The notes under the pieces: model-generated
The model's input: only the letters and a program-made list of their open reading frames with translations
Database searches by the model: none
What the model was told of the DNA's origin: nothing
Shown: piece after piece, positions 24,437 through 35,003 of the stretch
How positions within the stretch are numbered: position 1 is the stretch's first letter
How the letters are laid out: every line of letters starts with the position of its first letter
Made by a program: the position numbers and the translations under genes
Source of the DNA: Hexactinellida sp. DTS-2022
Lineage: Eukaryota; Porifera; Hexactinellida
Assembly: GCA_028753945.1 (NCBI GenBank)
Contig: JAPNXP010000010.1
Location: forward strand, 4,343,042 to 4,407,041
DNA length: 64,000 bases
Direction: 5' to 3'

Positions 24437-25157
24437 TTATAAAATCACGAAATTGATTTCCTTAACAGCATTCAGTAGATTTTCGCCATATTTTTCCAGA
24501 GACTCATTGCATTGAAAATTGCGCCAAACTTTCTCAAAACGAGAATAAGCAGATTCTGCTGCTTGCTCTGAAATTGCTCCCAATCCCATACCAACAGGAA
24601 CAAACTTAGTAATAAATGGGATGACTTGTCGCCACACTATGTGTACCTTGTTGAACAATTAAGTCCTGTCAGCAGAAATGCTTCTTTAAATTGGAAGATC
24701 GTCTGTTGATAATCTCCTTGGATTTATTGTCCAAAAATGTCCTCACCACTTCTGAAAAACGTTTTAAGGCTTACATAAGCAAAGTTGTTGATTGGAAAAC
24801 CAATTTCATCCACCATCAAAGCAATTTTTCGCATAGCGTTACCTTCAAGTGCTCCTCCATGGTGGGAACTTCTTGAGATGTTGTGTTTTAACAATGATTT
24901 GTGTGTACATAATTATTCTCCGACATTACAGCCACAATTGCAATATACAACTTTTGCCCAACTCCTAATAAAAGATGCAACTCTGGAATAGTGAACATTT
25001 GCATGTAATCAAACATCCACACACCTAGAGCCTCAATATCTTCTACCCCATTACAAACAATTGCACGATTATATGCATCACCGTCATATTTATAACTACT
25101 TAATTGATGGTATTTGTGACACTTATCTAATCTATATGTTACATTTGGGGAATACAT
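24437..25157 (-). pseudogene. uncharacterised transposon protein (broken)
   Basis: Two minus-strand frames plus intervening readable pieces give, in order: FTIPELHLLLGVGQKLY (25157-24888); HHGGALEGNAMRKIAL and TFLDNKSKEIINRR in shifted frames (about 24870-24690); and GLGAISEQAAESAYSRF..WRNF..ESLEKYGENLLNAV (24658-24437). I associate the 'IPELH', 'HGG..GN..RK' and 'GLG..SEQ..E' motifs with an uncharacterised protein family of invertebrate repeats, but this is memory, not a search. No DDE motif can be assigned with confidence. At least two frameshifts inactivate it. The N-terminal half appears deleted, since only ~200 bp separate the 25157 end from the TIR. Confidence 0.55.
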
Positions 25158-26815
25158 ATAGCAAAGCTCAGTATTATGAATAACTTAGTGATTTTTTTAG
25201 GGTCAATTAAATAGTTATATTTTAGTAGAAACAATGCATTAAAAATTGAAACGAGTATAAATGTTATATTAATCAAATAAAAGGCTTTGAAATAATTTTG
25301 GCAACTAAAACACTTGGTAATTTTGAAATTATAAAATTTTAATTAAAAAAAATTTTTTTTTTGTAAAAAAAAAGAATTACTGAGAAATTTGTGTGAGAAA
25401 TTTTTTTGGATAGCAAATTCGGAATCTACACAAAATTCTAAATTAGAAACTACAAAAATCTCGAGGGTCTCGTTTTTCTTGGCAATATGGTTTTCTGAGA
25501 CACCCGTCCGCGGGAATGAAACGTAGTCGAGAGATTGAAGATATCTGTAACATGCTGGGGAGACCAACTGACACTTAACGCCATTACCAAAGTGATCAAA
25601 TTTATTTTAAAGAATATTCTCCAGTTAGGTAATAATGAATTGAAGGCGAGGTAATAATTTGGATTGATTAGTAGAGTCATTGACTGATTGATCATAGGAA
25701 TATGCTCAATATTATTCTCTTCCTCAATATTATAATCTGTTCTTTAATACTAGAAACAAAACTTATATCTGTCTAATATCGGTTATCGTACTTTGATCGA
25801 GCGAGATTTCATTGGTATAAGCGAAAGCTTTCGTAATTAAAATTCATTGATGGAGAGCGTAAATTCAATAGCTACATGCGAATCAAAAATTCTTGGTTTG
25901 ATGAAATATAGCATATTTTGATTCGGCACCCACAAAACCCAATTTTTAGGTAATCTTACGAAGTTGACCTTCTCTCTCAATTCTTGAAGTGTCAGGATGT
26001 TATATTTATTATCTTCGATTTCCTTCTGTTGAAGGCTTTCGTGAAGAGCCATCGAAAAAAAGTTCTGTTCTTTGGTTTCTTTATCTAGGCGATTAAAATA
26101 ATTGGTAGATGAGGAAGAGAGGTAAGATGGACAATTTGGCAAAAATATAGGGACTGCATCGTAACGAATTTTAGGAATGTCTCGTTTTCGAGTAGAAGTT
26201 GTTCCATCAGCTTGTACAATTGAGTAGGTGGTCTCAATGTCCACTTCGGAAAAATGTTTAGCACAGACATGTACTTTCTGTAGATCTTCAACGCCTCCTC
26301 TAGATAGCGCCCTTAGCCATTTTTGGACAAGTTCGGGTGGTCCTCTCGGGAGTTTGAATTTCGCAGTTTTCGTTCACCTGTGTAATTGCTTCTACAGCCG
26401 GGCGCTGAAAATTTATTAGGCATCAGAATTAATAGACGCGATTTGGTTTCTAGATCAAACGTATAATAATATTTTAAGTCTAAAATAATTGCGTTAAGCA
26501 ATTGCTATAGAAGCTTAACTAGTGTTTAATTAATTAATACATTGTAAATCCAGTTAGCTACTGAAGATAATAATTAACAAGTAGTATATTAATGGTTCCA
26601 TAATATTAATAATGTAGGATGTTAATATACTATGAGTAATATATAAACATTTCGGTTGTAAATTAAATTGATTCTAACGAACCATAATATTTATATTTAT
26701 AATATTTATATAACAATCCATTTATTTTCAGACTTATGATGGACTTCGACCTCATCCATTGTCCAAAAAATTAGAGTCGTGAATTGGCCTTATATAACGA
26801 AGGTCACGGTAGGGC

Positions 26816-27160
26816 CTTATGGGACAATTTTGATTATGTTTAATAGAAACAAATAACTTATATAGAGCTCAGCTTTTCAGTATGTGTATTCAGGCACTGA
26901 GAAAGGTCAGTTTTTCCAAGGCTTTGAAATTGACCTTTAGAAAGTAAGCCTGGGCTTTTAGTATTGGGAAAAATCTGAACTCTACTAGAGCTCAGCTCTA
27001 TATAAGCATTCTCTAATAGAAAATACTGAATCTGTTTAAATTATTGGTAGAGTCATATGGCTCTACCAAAACTACCGAAGCCTACACACATGATACATGA
27101 TCTATCTACTAATTAGCAAAAAATATAGAGTTATTAATATTTGATTATTATTATTAACTC
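26816..27160. other. non-coding stretch
   Basis: No gene. A short inverted phrase around 'ATAGAGCTCAGCT'/'AGAGCTCAGCTCTATATAAG' occurs at about 26867 and 26988. Confidence 0.4.
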
Positions 27161-27165
27161 ATTAA

Positions 27166-27289
27166 AAAATCCAAAATTGCAGCTGTGCAGACACATTTTC
27201 CTTTGGGAGCATTATATTTTGGTTAATAGATAGTGCCTCCAAATGAAAATACTGTCTGCACAGCTGCAATTCTGTTTTTTTTTTCCGCC
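27166..27289. repeat. foldback repeat S, copy 4
   Basis: Arms AAAAAATCCAAAATTGCAGC and its near complement (ends about 27289, before CGCCATGTTAT). It contains CTGTGCAGACA and, inverted, TGTCTGCACAG. Confidence 0.8.
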
Positions 27290-27430
27290 ATGTTATCATC
27301 ACTATGAAGGTGTTATACCATTTCAGAAAGGTGTTTGGGAATGTAGCGACCCTTAGTGAGTTGGAAGTTTCGTTTTAGCTCACTTCCTTTCAGAGATATT
27401 CAAGTTTCTGTAGAATGTAATAGGTATGAG

Positions 27431-27894
27431 CATGGGCATAGAGAGGGGGGGCGTAAGGGAGGGGGGGCGTAAGGGAGGGGGGGCGTAAGGGAGGGGGGGG
27501 GGGGGGCAGTTGCCCCCCCACCCCCCCTAGCTCAGCCATTTTCATTTTTGCCAGTTAATTATTCGTATTATTCAACGCCGTCAATTCCGTTAAATTATTG
27601 TATCCTTTTTAATTAATTAGCTTTAGCTTCTTATCAGAGATGTCCGAGGATATTCGTCATTTCTTTAACTCAATAACTATTAACTTTCAAATATGTTAAT
27701 AATGTGTAGATTCTAAATCATTTCTATTTTATTTTTGTTAGTAAATGGTTGCTGCATGCAAATTAGTAGTCAAGGGGAATTATATGTTGAGCCAAAAAAA
27801 TTCTGGGGGTTTCACCCCAAGAACCCCTTTAAGTCGCTCGCTACGCTCGCTGGTTGTACATTCCCCCCTAAATTTTGGCCTGGCTACGCCCTTG
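27431..27894. mobile_element. G-rich hAT-type MITE with internal minisatellite
   Basis: Left end CATGGGCATAGAGAGG, right end GGCCTGGCTACGCCCTTG, duplication 7 of 8 (GGTATGAG/AGTATGAG at 27423-27430 and 27895-27902). Near the left end a ~16-bp G-rich unit (GGGGGGGCGTAAGGGA) is repeated about three times and then grades into a G run. The open frames across 27735-28098 are not genes: they overlap this element and its flank. Confidence 0.8.
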
Positions 27895-27945
27895 AGTATG
27901 AGTCAGCATTTTTACCATCCAACATCAATTAACCCATTCGAAATA

Positions 27946-28110
27946 CAGTCGACTCCGCTTAATAGAGTCACTTCGGGACCAGTATGTTTTGTCCCGAATA
28001 AGCGGAGAAATCTATTAACCGATATTTTAAGCCAAAATGTAATTCCGACCTATAAATTCTGTGAAATTTTGACCCGTTTAAGCAGTGAAATATTTTAACC
28101 GGGAGCTCTA
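27946..28110. mobile_element. pogo-like MITE end
   Basis: TA-CAGTCGACTCCGCTTAATAG, then alternating 'CCGAATAAGCGGAGAAAT' units. The right terminus is degraded near 28105. Confidence 0.55.
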
Positions 28111-28139
28111 GATAATTCAAAAAATTGTAAAATAAAAAC

Positions 28140-28800
28140 ACATTTCTTTGACTATGTCATCATCACCTCACGGTGGCAAGACCCATTTGTAGATGTGTTA
28201 CGTGGCATAAGGATCTATTGATTTGTTTCTATCTTGTATCATCTCTGAGAATAATGCTATTTTGCAAATTAGTATTATTATTATTAAAATTATTTATAAT
28301 TTAACACTAATTTAATGTCAACTTGAATTTATTAAGTTTAATTATTTGTCATAAATAGTAAATAAAATTAATTTGGCTATAAAATTTCAATTCCGCCCGC
28401 TCCATAACCCCTAATAAACAAATTGGAAGCTTCTATATAGGTCAATAAGGCCGGAATTAAATATACTTAATTTCGTCATTATATTAACAGTGCAAGAGTT
28501 ATTCCTGCAGATGAAAATATAATCACATAAACTGTCGTTGTTATGGAATGTAAAATCTCGGTTTTCAATTGGAAAATAGAAGCCTACTCTATCTCACAAG
28601 TTGAATCAATATAGTTATCACAAGTTGAAACAATAGAATTAGATTTAACACTTTAAATTGAACTGGTGTTAGTAAACAAGGGAATTTGCAAGTCAATTGT
28701 GGCACAAACTAAACCCAATTTTAAAATTCGTCACTTTGAAAGGGTGTATAATTAAATTCTCTATCGAATGCATATAATTTGAATATTCCAGCACTATTTA
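28140..28800 (+). repeat. dispersed repeat R, best-preserved plus copy
   Basis: Shares the ordered blocks of 17040-17800 ('AAGACCCATTTGTAGATG', 'ACGTGGCATAAGGATC', 'AAACAAATTGGAAGCTTCTA', 'GTTATGGAATGTAAAATCTC', 'GAATTAGATTTAACACTT'). Non-coding. Confidence 0.65.
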
Positions 28801-29465
28801 AATTTTATTCCTTTTCTAACATTAAACACGTATTAAAATGTGTAAAAAATTAGCAAATATCGTGACGCCAGATGCACATCTATACCCATGAGACACTCTT
28901 AGTTATGCTTGGCTCTTCGTTAATAAAACTCTGTTCTGTGGATGAGATACTGAAGGAAAATAATAATAACAATATACCAAAGTACAGTCGAAATCGGGGT
29001 TTTTTGCCTCTCCGGGTTATTTTGCCTCCTTGCTTCTCCTTGTTTCTTCATAACCTCGTAGCAAGGTATAATGTTAAATACGGGTTTTTTTGCGTATCGG
29101 GTTTTTTTGCCTCTTTTTCCATGCATTTAGGGGGGGGAACCCGATTTCGTCTGTAGTCATTTAAAACTGGCCCATTATACTATAGTATAGTCGGCACGGT
29201 AAAAATATTCAAGATTAATACATTAAGATGTCATTTTCACATATTTCTAGATGAGATAGAAAAATCTAACAATATTTTTGGATTCTACTTAGTCGATCTC
29301 CTACCTGTACTATGCAACTTTTATGCGTAAATACCTATTACCCCATAATCACCATTCGACAAAAAAAATAGTGGTTTACATAAATATTAAATTCCAAATA
29401 TCATAATACTATATTTATAATTGGTTTAATAATTTTGTTTAATATCCAATATTATTTATTTATAG
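28801..29465. other. non-coding stretch
   Basis: Contains 'CCATTATACTATAGTATAGTCGGCAC' (29172-29197), given here as a location; the same palindrome occurs inverted near 23380. The 94- and 68-codon frames at 28872-29156 overlap on opposite strands and lack support. Confidence 0.4.
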
Positions 29466-29677
29466 AATCCTTGCCTTCTCAAACTGGTACGAAAACTATC
29501 AAAGATGATTCTAAGGTTAATCATCTTGAATCCCTTCTCCTCAATGAAAAAAAGCGAGCTGAACTATATCAACTCCGATTTGAACAGTCTAAAGAAATGC
29601 TTACAACACTGGATAATCGAAATATAGAAATTGAACAGAATTATACTTCTCTCACTGAGAAATATTTATCATCGCAG
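29466..29677 (+). CDS. internal coiled-coil exon of a host gene
   Basis: A 212-nt open exon between a good acceptor (TTATTTATAG, ending 29465) and donor (CAG/GTAATA at 29678). The peptide is charged and heptad-like (KVNHLESLLLNEKKRAELYQ, then RFEQSKEMLTTLDN and IEIEQNYTSLTEKYLSSQ), typical of a coiled coil. The protein itself is not recognised. The frame enters in mid-codon, so upstream exons must exist. I found no second exon of the same gene in the window; its introns may be large and transposon-filled, or the neighbouring exons lie outside. Confidence 0.6.
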
Positions 29678-29789
29678 GTAATAACTTACTATGTGTCCTT
29701 GTCCCATGTTTTTGTTTTCACATTTACACAAATTTATTCGTATCTGAACATATACAAATAGTTAGGGTCTTTGTCGATGTAAATAATCA

Positions 29790-30020
29790 ATCCTCTGAAA
29801 ATTATAAGGCATAGACTACTTTAATAAAGGATTCTAGGCTACCTGCTCGGATCCTGGAACTTGGGTCCATTGTGTACTTATTGATATCTTGTAATCCGCT
29901 AATGCTAGACACAGGAAATGTATTATTATCGTATGAGTCGCTTTTACGAGTCCATTGGTCATATTGCCTTATCTCAATATTTGTGAAATGTGATTTTTTC
30001 AGTTTTCACACCTTTTCCAT
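29790..30020. repeat. dispersed repeat shared with 36885-37085
   Basis: Inverted match to 36885-37085. Common blocks are 'AGACTACTTTAATAAAGGA', 'CGTAATCCGCTAATGC' (variant), 'ACAGGAAATGTATTATTATC' and 'TTTCACACCTTTTCC'. Class unknown. Confidence 0.65.
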
Positions 30021-30479
30021 ACAAGGTAATATTATCAAATTTTCGACTTCAGTTAGAGCTAGACATAAGAAATTTTTATTGTTGAATAGGAGATCATATT
30101 TAAGGAGTCATTTAATCAATATTGGTTAGCCATCCAGGTCTGAGCAAGAGGAGCATCCACAAATGAAAGAAATTTAATTAAAGACACTCGACATCTATTT
30201 TGCGGTCAGGAAGTTTTTCCATTGAGATTGATGATTGATGGCCATGTGGACAAACATGTGGTCATTAATGGGGCAATCTCAATCCTCCTTTGTAAAGTTC
30301 TTGTAAGAAACCTTCTCCTTCTCCATGTTCTCCGTGTTAATATGCTAAACATCCTGCATATTCTACTTTATGTTTCAGAGAATCAGTAGAACCAAGAAGT
30401 AGCTGTTTGCCTTTGATACAGGTCTCCTGCATCAGATCTACATCTTGTAATATGATAGGTTCAATACAATATAAGCATT

Positions 30480-31270
30480 TCCTCTCCTCACAACCTTTTT
30501 GGTAAGACATTTTATTTCAGCATCTGATGCTAACGCTGTATCTTGCCTACAGAGTTTACATCTACATCAATCTAAATGTACCACCGTGTCGCTGTCGGCT
30601 TGTCCGAAGACTTTTCTAGAGGATCCTGAGAAAAGTGGACAAGGACAAACCACAAGCACAAACTCGATGTGGTGATACCTTGCTTGATGGCAAACAACTT
30701 CAATACAATGGGCTGAGGTGGTTGTTCACTTGGTGCATTTTTTACAATTTGGCATGACCAATTATATTACCTGCACTCAAGCGAGTTGTTATAATTAGCT
30801 TTACAAAATCCCGAATTAATCTCTCCATTGGAAGGATAATTGCTCTTGAACTTCTTAACATCCTGTGTGTAGCTGGATAGATACAGAGGAGTTCTCCAAT
30901 TAACAATGTTATCAAATTGGTCTAGATATTATTTTGTAATTTATCACGTACTTCGGAAGTAGCCTTCTTTGTTGGCCTGGGATACGTCAAATATTGCTTC
31001 TTACAAGATTTGATTATACCTTTTAAATCGGTAGGAGGTCCAATGTGGCCGCTTTCCACCTTCTACCCAAACAGATTCAAAATGTGATTCACGCTCAAAA
31101 ATTTCTCTTCGATCTTTGAGACTCCCTGGTTATTTGGCTCTGCTTCAATCCACCTAATCCATTCATATTAATCAGTAGCAAACGGAGTACAAGGCTCACC
31201 TATATAATTATCCCGACAATTATACCTACAAAATGCTTTGGCATACGTGGTATCCGGACTAAGACACTTC
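30480..31270 (-). pseudogene. decayed transposon-like coding region
   Basis: No long intact frame, but the minus strand reads in broken frames with coding character. At the 31.25-kb end: CRDNYIGEPCTPFATD, WIRWIEAEPNNQGVSKIEEK, PPTDLKGIIKSCKKQYLTY. Near 30.85 kb: ILPMERLIRDFVKLI in one frame. At 30.6-30.4 kb there is a cysteine cluster (CKLC..., GCEERKCLYC). About four frameshifts and several stops interrupt it. I do not recognise the family. It may be a transposase with zinc-binding segments, or a decayed host pseudogene. Confidence 0.4.
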
Positions 31271-31444
31271 AAGTTGCGTGAATACAACGGCTAAACATAA
31301 TATGATTATAAAGAGCAGAACTATTAATAATCAAAGGTAGTTCAACAAATCTCAATAGATGTATTAGTCAATAATCCATACTAACATAATTTCCTAATTT
31401 TCGCATCGGTGATAAATAATAATTCTGGCTCTTTTATAATTACT

Positions 31445-31800
31445 ACTTGTTACATACTAGCGCGCTACGCTTGCTCGGTCGCTTCGTGAAGTGTCGCACT
31501 CCACACAACAACCGCTTGGCGGCTGTTGTGTTTTGCACTAGGAATTTCGTACCTCGCGAAGGAGAAAACTATTGATGTTTCTGAATAAAGTATTTTGTAA
31601 AAAAGTTTTTGTATTATAATGATTACGTCATATTACAATGAGTAAGTATATTTGTATTTTGGGTTGGAGATATATTGGTACATTTAATGTACATATAGTC
31701 TTAAATGATCACACTTCTATCTCGCATAGAGTGTGAGCAATTATGTGGATTTTCACACTTTGAAAAATGTTACATTGACGTCATTATTCCATGATTGGTG
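31445..31800 (+). repeat. hairpin-bearing dispersed repeat, copy 3
   Basis: Starts 'ACTAGCGCGCTACGCTTGCT'. The hairpin is CACAACAACCGC..GCGGCTGTTGTG (about 31506-31533). The body then shares 'TTACGTCAT' and 'ATTGACGTCATTATTCC' with other copies. Confidence 0.55.
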
Positions 31801-31976
31801 TTTATTTTAATTCAAGCCAGACCCAAAATATCCCAGCATACCAAAAATTAGCCCTGTGGGTATTGTAGTTTCTTCAATCAAATCTGTACATACATGCATA
31901 TATATATTTCTATATACTACTTATAAATAAAGAATTATTGTGTTTTAATAGTTAATAGTATAGATACATTGTATAC

Positions 31977-32781
31977 CTGGGGTCGGCAACCCTAGGCACG
32001 CGTGCCACTTATGGCACGCGAAGTATTTCTCCACGGCACGCTAAGTAATTTTACTCAAACTCTTCCTTGTCGACGATTTTCAGTTTTCTCTGTTTTTGCC
32101 AACCTAACACATAAGTTTTAACTCCAATAAAGTGTTATTACTTGTCATTAAATACATAAGAGATAGAACTGTCACGGAAATTTTGGTTCACTTGGAAAAT
32201 TGGTACGGATGGACAAAGATTTTCATAGATAAATGGTCACAACCTGAGATTTTTTGTCCCGCCATGGGATGGAATTAGTAATAAGTTGAAAATAAAGTGA
32301 AGAACTGTTTTAACGAGATTTAAGCGCGTACGACTGGAAAAGAACGGATTAGCCGGGTTGGAGGGTCCGTCATGAGAGGAAGAAAGTACCAGGACAAATA
32401 TTCTCTGCAAAAATGGTGCTAGAACCATTTTTCCATGGAATATTGTTCCTAAGACCATTTCCCATGGAATCTAGGTCTTCGGACCTATTATTTCGGGGGA
32501 ATTTGCTCCGAGTGCCCATTATACCATGGAAAATGATCCTATGACCAAAATTCAATGAAATACTGGTCCCATCGTGGGGCGAAATATTTCAGGCCAGGAC
32601 CATTTTCCATCGAATATTGGCCCACCGAACCAAATTTACCTGTAAAATTGGTACGGGGACTATCTGGGGACAGATTTTCCAGTGACAGAACTATTAGGAT
32701 TATATTTGGCACGGAAGGTCATAAATATGTTGACATTATAGGTAAACTGGCACACTTCATTCAAAAGGTTGCCGGCCCCAG
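31977..32781. mobile_element. hAT-type element, 805 bp
   Basis: Ends CTGGGGTCGGCAACC and GGTTGCCGGCCCCAG (inverted), with exact 8-bp duplication TTGTATAC at 31969-31976 and 32782-32789. The interior (32380-32640) is a series of degenerate 'CCATGGAATAT.GGTCC' units. The open frames within it on both strands are not convincing genes. Confidence 0.85.
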
Positions 32782-33608
32782 TTGTATACTATCAAAGGTT
32801 TTAACCAAATAAATTTGTACACTCTTCAATTTATCCTCTTAAGTAGCGGATCTAGTAGTGGGCATGCACCCATCCTAAGCCCCTCTGTCTGTCTTCTCAC
32901 AATAACTTGTAGATAGTGGGTTCGTTTTAATAGTTATAATGTGATGTGTATGTTATGGGAGATGTTGTCAATCGGGAGATGTTGGCGAATTACTAATTAT
33001 GGCTTCAGTTGTTTCTAATTATGGTTTCTATTATTATAATATACACATGTATATTATTAGTTAGCAAACTTTCAAATTAGGTATATAATTTCTCATATAC
33101 GTAGATAATTAACCTGCAAAATACGAATGTTTATCTTGTCTTTTTAAACTCAATGATTTTTTGTCCGGAATTGATTAAGGAACTGGTAAGAGGTACATAG
33201 TACAGACTTGAAATTTGCATCGGTGTTAGAAATAGCCATCTATAAACAACTTAGAATATCTAAGAAAAGTATCAACAACTTTTGTTCATTTGTTTGTTTG
33301 TTTGTTTGTTTGTTTGTTTGTTTTTCTAGACAAATTGTAATAATGACACAATGAACTACATTACATTCCATATAATTGTCGTAGTTGCTTGCTTTCACCA
33401 ACTATATGAGGTAATCGAATATGCTGATTCCTAATAGGATATTGTCACCAACAACATGTGTATATTTGTTGTTTACATGTTGAAATGTAAGAAAATTCCA
33501 AATTCACATTGCTGCTTGCTTGAAACGAGATTACAGGGCAGTATCACAGTTTATAATTCTACTAATTTAGGAACGCAAAGTACTAAAACGACCTCTGTTA
33601 GAGGTCAA

Positions 33609-34254
33609 CTAACATGGAATAACTAAATAGACTACAAAGTTGACTTTACTATTTCGTGGGTGTTTTGAGTGTTCTTCTAATTCTATTTTCTTGTTTCTCA
33701 TTCCATCGTAATGGTCACAATTTGTTCCAATGAATGTTTTCAGGGTAAAATGATTACCAAATAGAAGTGTATATCCAAGGAGGTTGAAATATTGGAGCTT
33801 GTTTTGATGAACCAGTTGAATTTTCTTCTCAATGTTTTCTTCAAGAACCTTAAGATTGCCCAATTCTAAAATTATTAACGGAGATTAATTGAGTGAAATC
33901 CCCTTGTAATTGTATAACATCATTTTGTCGCTTGCATATTTTACATAAGAGAGATGTCATCTTACTTTCGATCGTAGCTTGGCAGTTGTTCGTGAATTTA
34001 TTGAATGTGGTGATGTTAACTACCTTGGAGATTTCTTGAGAGCAGCCAATACACTTCATCTGATATTTATATTTCATGCAACTTATTCCAATGTTAGTTA
34101 AATGTTTGACCATAGTATACTCCGACCCATAGAAGTCAATTGCCAAATAGTTTTCTTGAATATTCATCTCTTTTGATAGCCAATAGCGTAATGAATCAAA
34201 TTTTCCAAGCTGTATTTTCGTAATGAAATCGCTTAATTCATTGCTCATCTTTGT
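33609..34254 (-). pseudogene. ubiquitin-specific-protease-like segment, frameshifted
   Basis: Second exon of the 32951-35151 element. The first part (34254-33850) holds two CxxC pairs (CIGC, CKIC) spaced about 37 residues apart, like the zinc-binding fingers of USP (C19) deubiquitinases. After a 1-nt frameshift near 33880 the frame continues with a hydrophobic strand next to LGNLKVLEENI, then YFNLLGYTLLFGNHFTLKTF and YDGMRNKK. That matches the USP C-terminal pattern 'Y.L.GV....HF....YDG' in which the His of HF is catalytic. The N-terminal Cys box is not in this exon, so the enzyme is incomplete. An alternative is a structurally similar papain-like protease. Assignment is from motif pattern only. 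Confidence 0.5.
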
Positions 34255-34415
34255 CTGTACATATCGAAATGCTGACCTAATAGGATTGATGTGCAGGCTA
34301 ATTAACGTTATATAATTGTCGATTGGACATGTATTTACTAACTGTGTGTCTTTCTAATCACCTCCCCACTCAACACACAGAGTTTCTAGTTGTAAAATAG
34401 AAGGAGCAAGATCAG

Positions 34416-35003
34416 TTATTTACCGACCTGAATGCTAGGAGAACATATATCCACGTCTTTCTGTGCAAACTTCGAGTTTATCACGTCATCGAATGACATT
34501 GAGAAAGAATGGGCTTTTTTTGGAGACTTTTTGCGAAATGGAGGAGTTACTTTAGATTTTAATTTGCGTGATTCTAGTAGAGTATTCTTATTATCAGAAT
34601 TTTTGCAGCTGGAATTAGATTTAGGATGACATCCAGAAGTACAATGGTATCCACGCACTTTACAAGGACAATGTTTCGTCGCACAATTTCCTCTACATAA
34701 ACATTTGTTTTTTGTACCTTGAGAAAGAAGATTAGCAATCGTATGCATTTTGATTTCTGTTGTAGGAATATCCTGAACACTGATATAGGATGAATCTTTC
34801 CTATGTTCGATTTCACCCCTTGAATAATTCTGGGCTAAAGTTCCCTTTTTGGTCCCTATACGATAGGAATTGTTTGACACTTTCGTTATCACACCTAAAA
34901 TGTGATTCGGACCTAGTTTTCCTTTGTCTACTTTTGGGATAGGTACCCTTACATTGTCTCCAATACTCAGTGTGGGAAGCCTTAGAGCTGTATCGGTAAG
35001 CAT
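34416..35003 (-). CDS. KRBA2-like integrase C-terminal/CXC protein exon
   Basis: The frame starts with Met 37 bp inside the right TIR and has 195 codons to the stop. The N-terminal ~65 residues (LSIGDNVRVPIPKVDKGKLG, ILGVITKVSNNSYRIGTKKG) resemble the domain that follows the integrase core in KRBA2-type transposon proteins, a DNA- or chromatin-binding fold. It is followed by a CXC cysteine cluster (CLCRGNCATKHCPCKVRGYH, then CTSGCHP) and a basic tail. There is a plausible donor at SIQ/VGK (CAG/GTCGGT near 34430) that would splice in phase to an acceptor at about 34255 leading into the 33850-34248 frame. So the protein is probably the first exon of a two-exon gene: a DNA-binding module without the upstream catalytic core. 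Confidence 0.7.
   Translation of the reverse strand: MLTDTALRLPTLSIGDNVRVPIPKVDKGKLGPNHILGVITKVSNNSYRIGTKKGTLAQNYSRGEIEHRKDSSYISVQDIPTTEIKMHTIANLLSQGTKNKCLCRGNCATKHCPCKVRGYHCTSGCHPKSNSSCKNSDNKNTLLESRKLKSKVTPPFRKKSPKKAHSFSMSFDDVINSKFAQKDVDICSPSIQVGK

Larger units (their letters stand above)
23227..25513 (-). mobile_element. unclassified DNA transposon nested in P-type transposase
   Basis: 2.29 kb. Terminal inverted repeats of about 140 bp (about 23236-23375 and 25360-25508) share ACGGGTGTCTCAGAAAACCA, preceded by GC-rich outer bases. It is flanked by GAATG on both sides (23222-23226 and 25514-25518), a 5-bp duplication. It codes on the minus strand for a protein I cannot assign to a named superfamily. 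The inside also holds a foldback repeat S (24077-24202) and a worn piece of repeat R (23385-23880). Confidence 0.8.
21999..26423 (-). pseudogene. THAP/P-type transposase, broken and interrupted
   Basis: In minus-strand order: the start MPNKFSAPGCRSNYTGE (26423) is a THAP zinc-finger N-terminus in which the first zinc Cys appears to be Phe. After a frameshift come KFKLPRGPPELVQKWLRAL and VCAKHF, completing the C2CH module. A linker (25837-26244) includes PNCPSYLSSS, and a segment at 25695-25514 precedes the nested transposon. The frame resumes at 23221 with TLQRL and runs through the RNase H-like core (23151-22501: YTYKGGRIIGSS, CTDNYPMNVSLFKL, HILKSIRNNWLNQ). The C-terminal part is 22410-21999 (LEHHFGLYRMMAG). 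The acidic residue expected in the 'DEV' signature is Gly (MGEV). The reading frame matches across the insertion (..TTFHS / TLQRL..). THAP9/P transposases bind TIRs and excise DNA in the nucleus; this copy is inactive. Confidence 0.85.
21158..26808 (-). mobile_element. P-element/THAP-type DNA transposon
   Basis: A 5.65-kb element with perfect 30-bp TIRs starting CGTGACCTTCGTTATATAAG at both ends, plus imperfect inverted similarity for another ~40 bp ('TTGGAC.ATGGATG'). It is flanked by GTAGGGC at 21151-21157 and 26809-26815, a 7-bp duplication. Drosophila P elements have 31-bp TIRs and 8-bp duplications, so this is close but not identical. It encodes a minus-strand THAP-domain transposase, now broken, and is interrupted by an unrelated 2.29-kb transposon at 23227-25513. 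The nested element is therefore the younger one. Confidence 0.85.

Noticed and set aside
27735..28098. Overlapping 65- and 117-codon frames
   Set aside because: They span the right part of a hAT MITE and a pogo-like MITE end; no domain or splice support.
32237..32812. Several 60-85-codon frames on both strands
   Set aside because: They fall in the repetitive interior of the hAT element 31977-32781.
33285..33325. (TTTG)n tract as a repeat array of interest
   Set aside because: Ordinary microsatellite within the 32951-35151 element.
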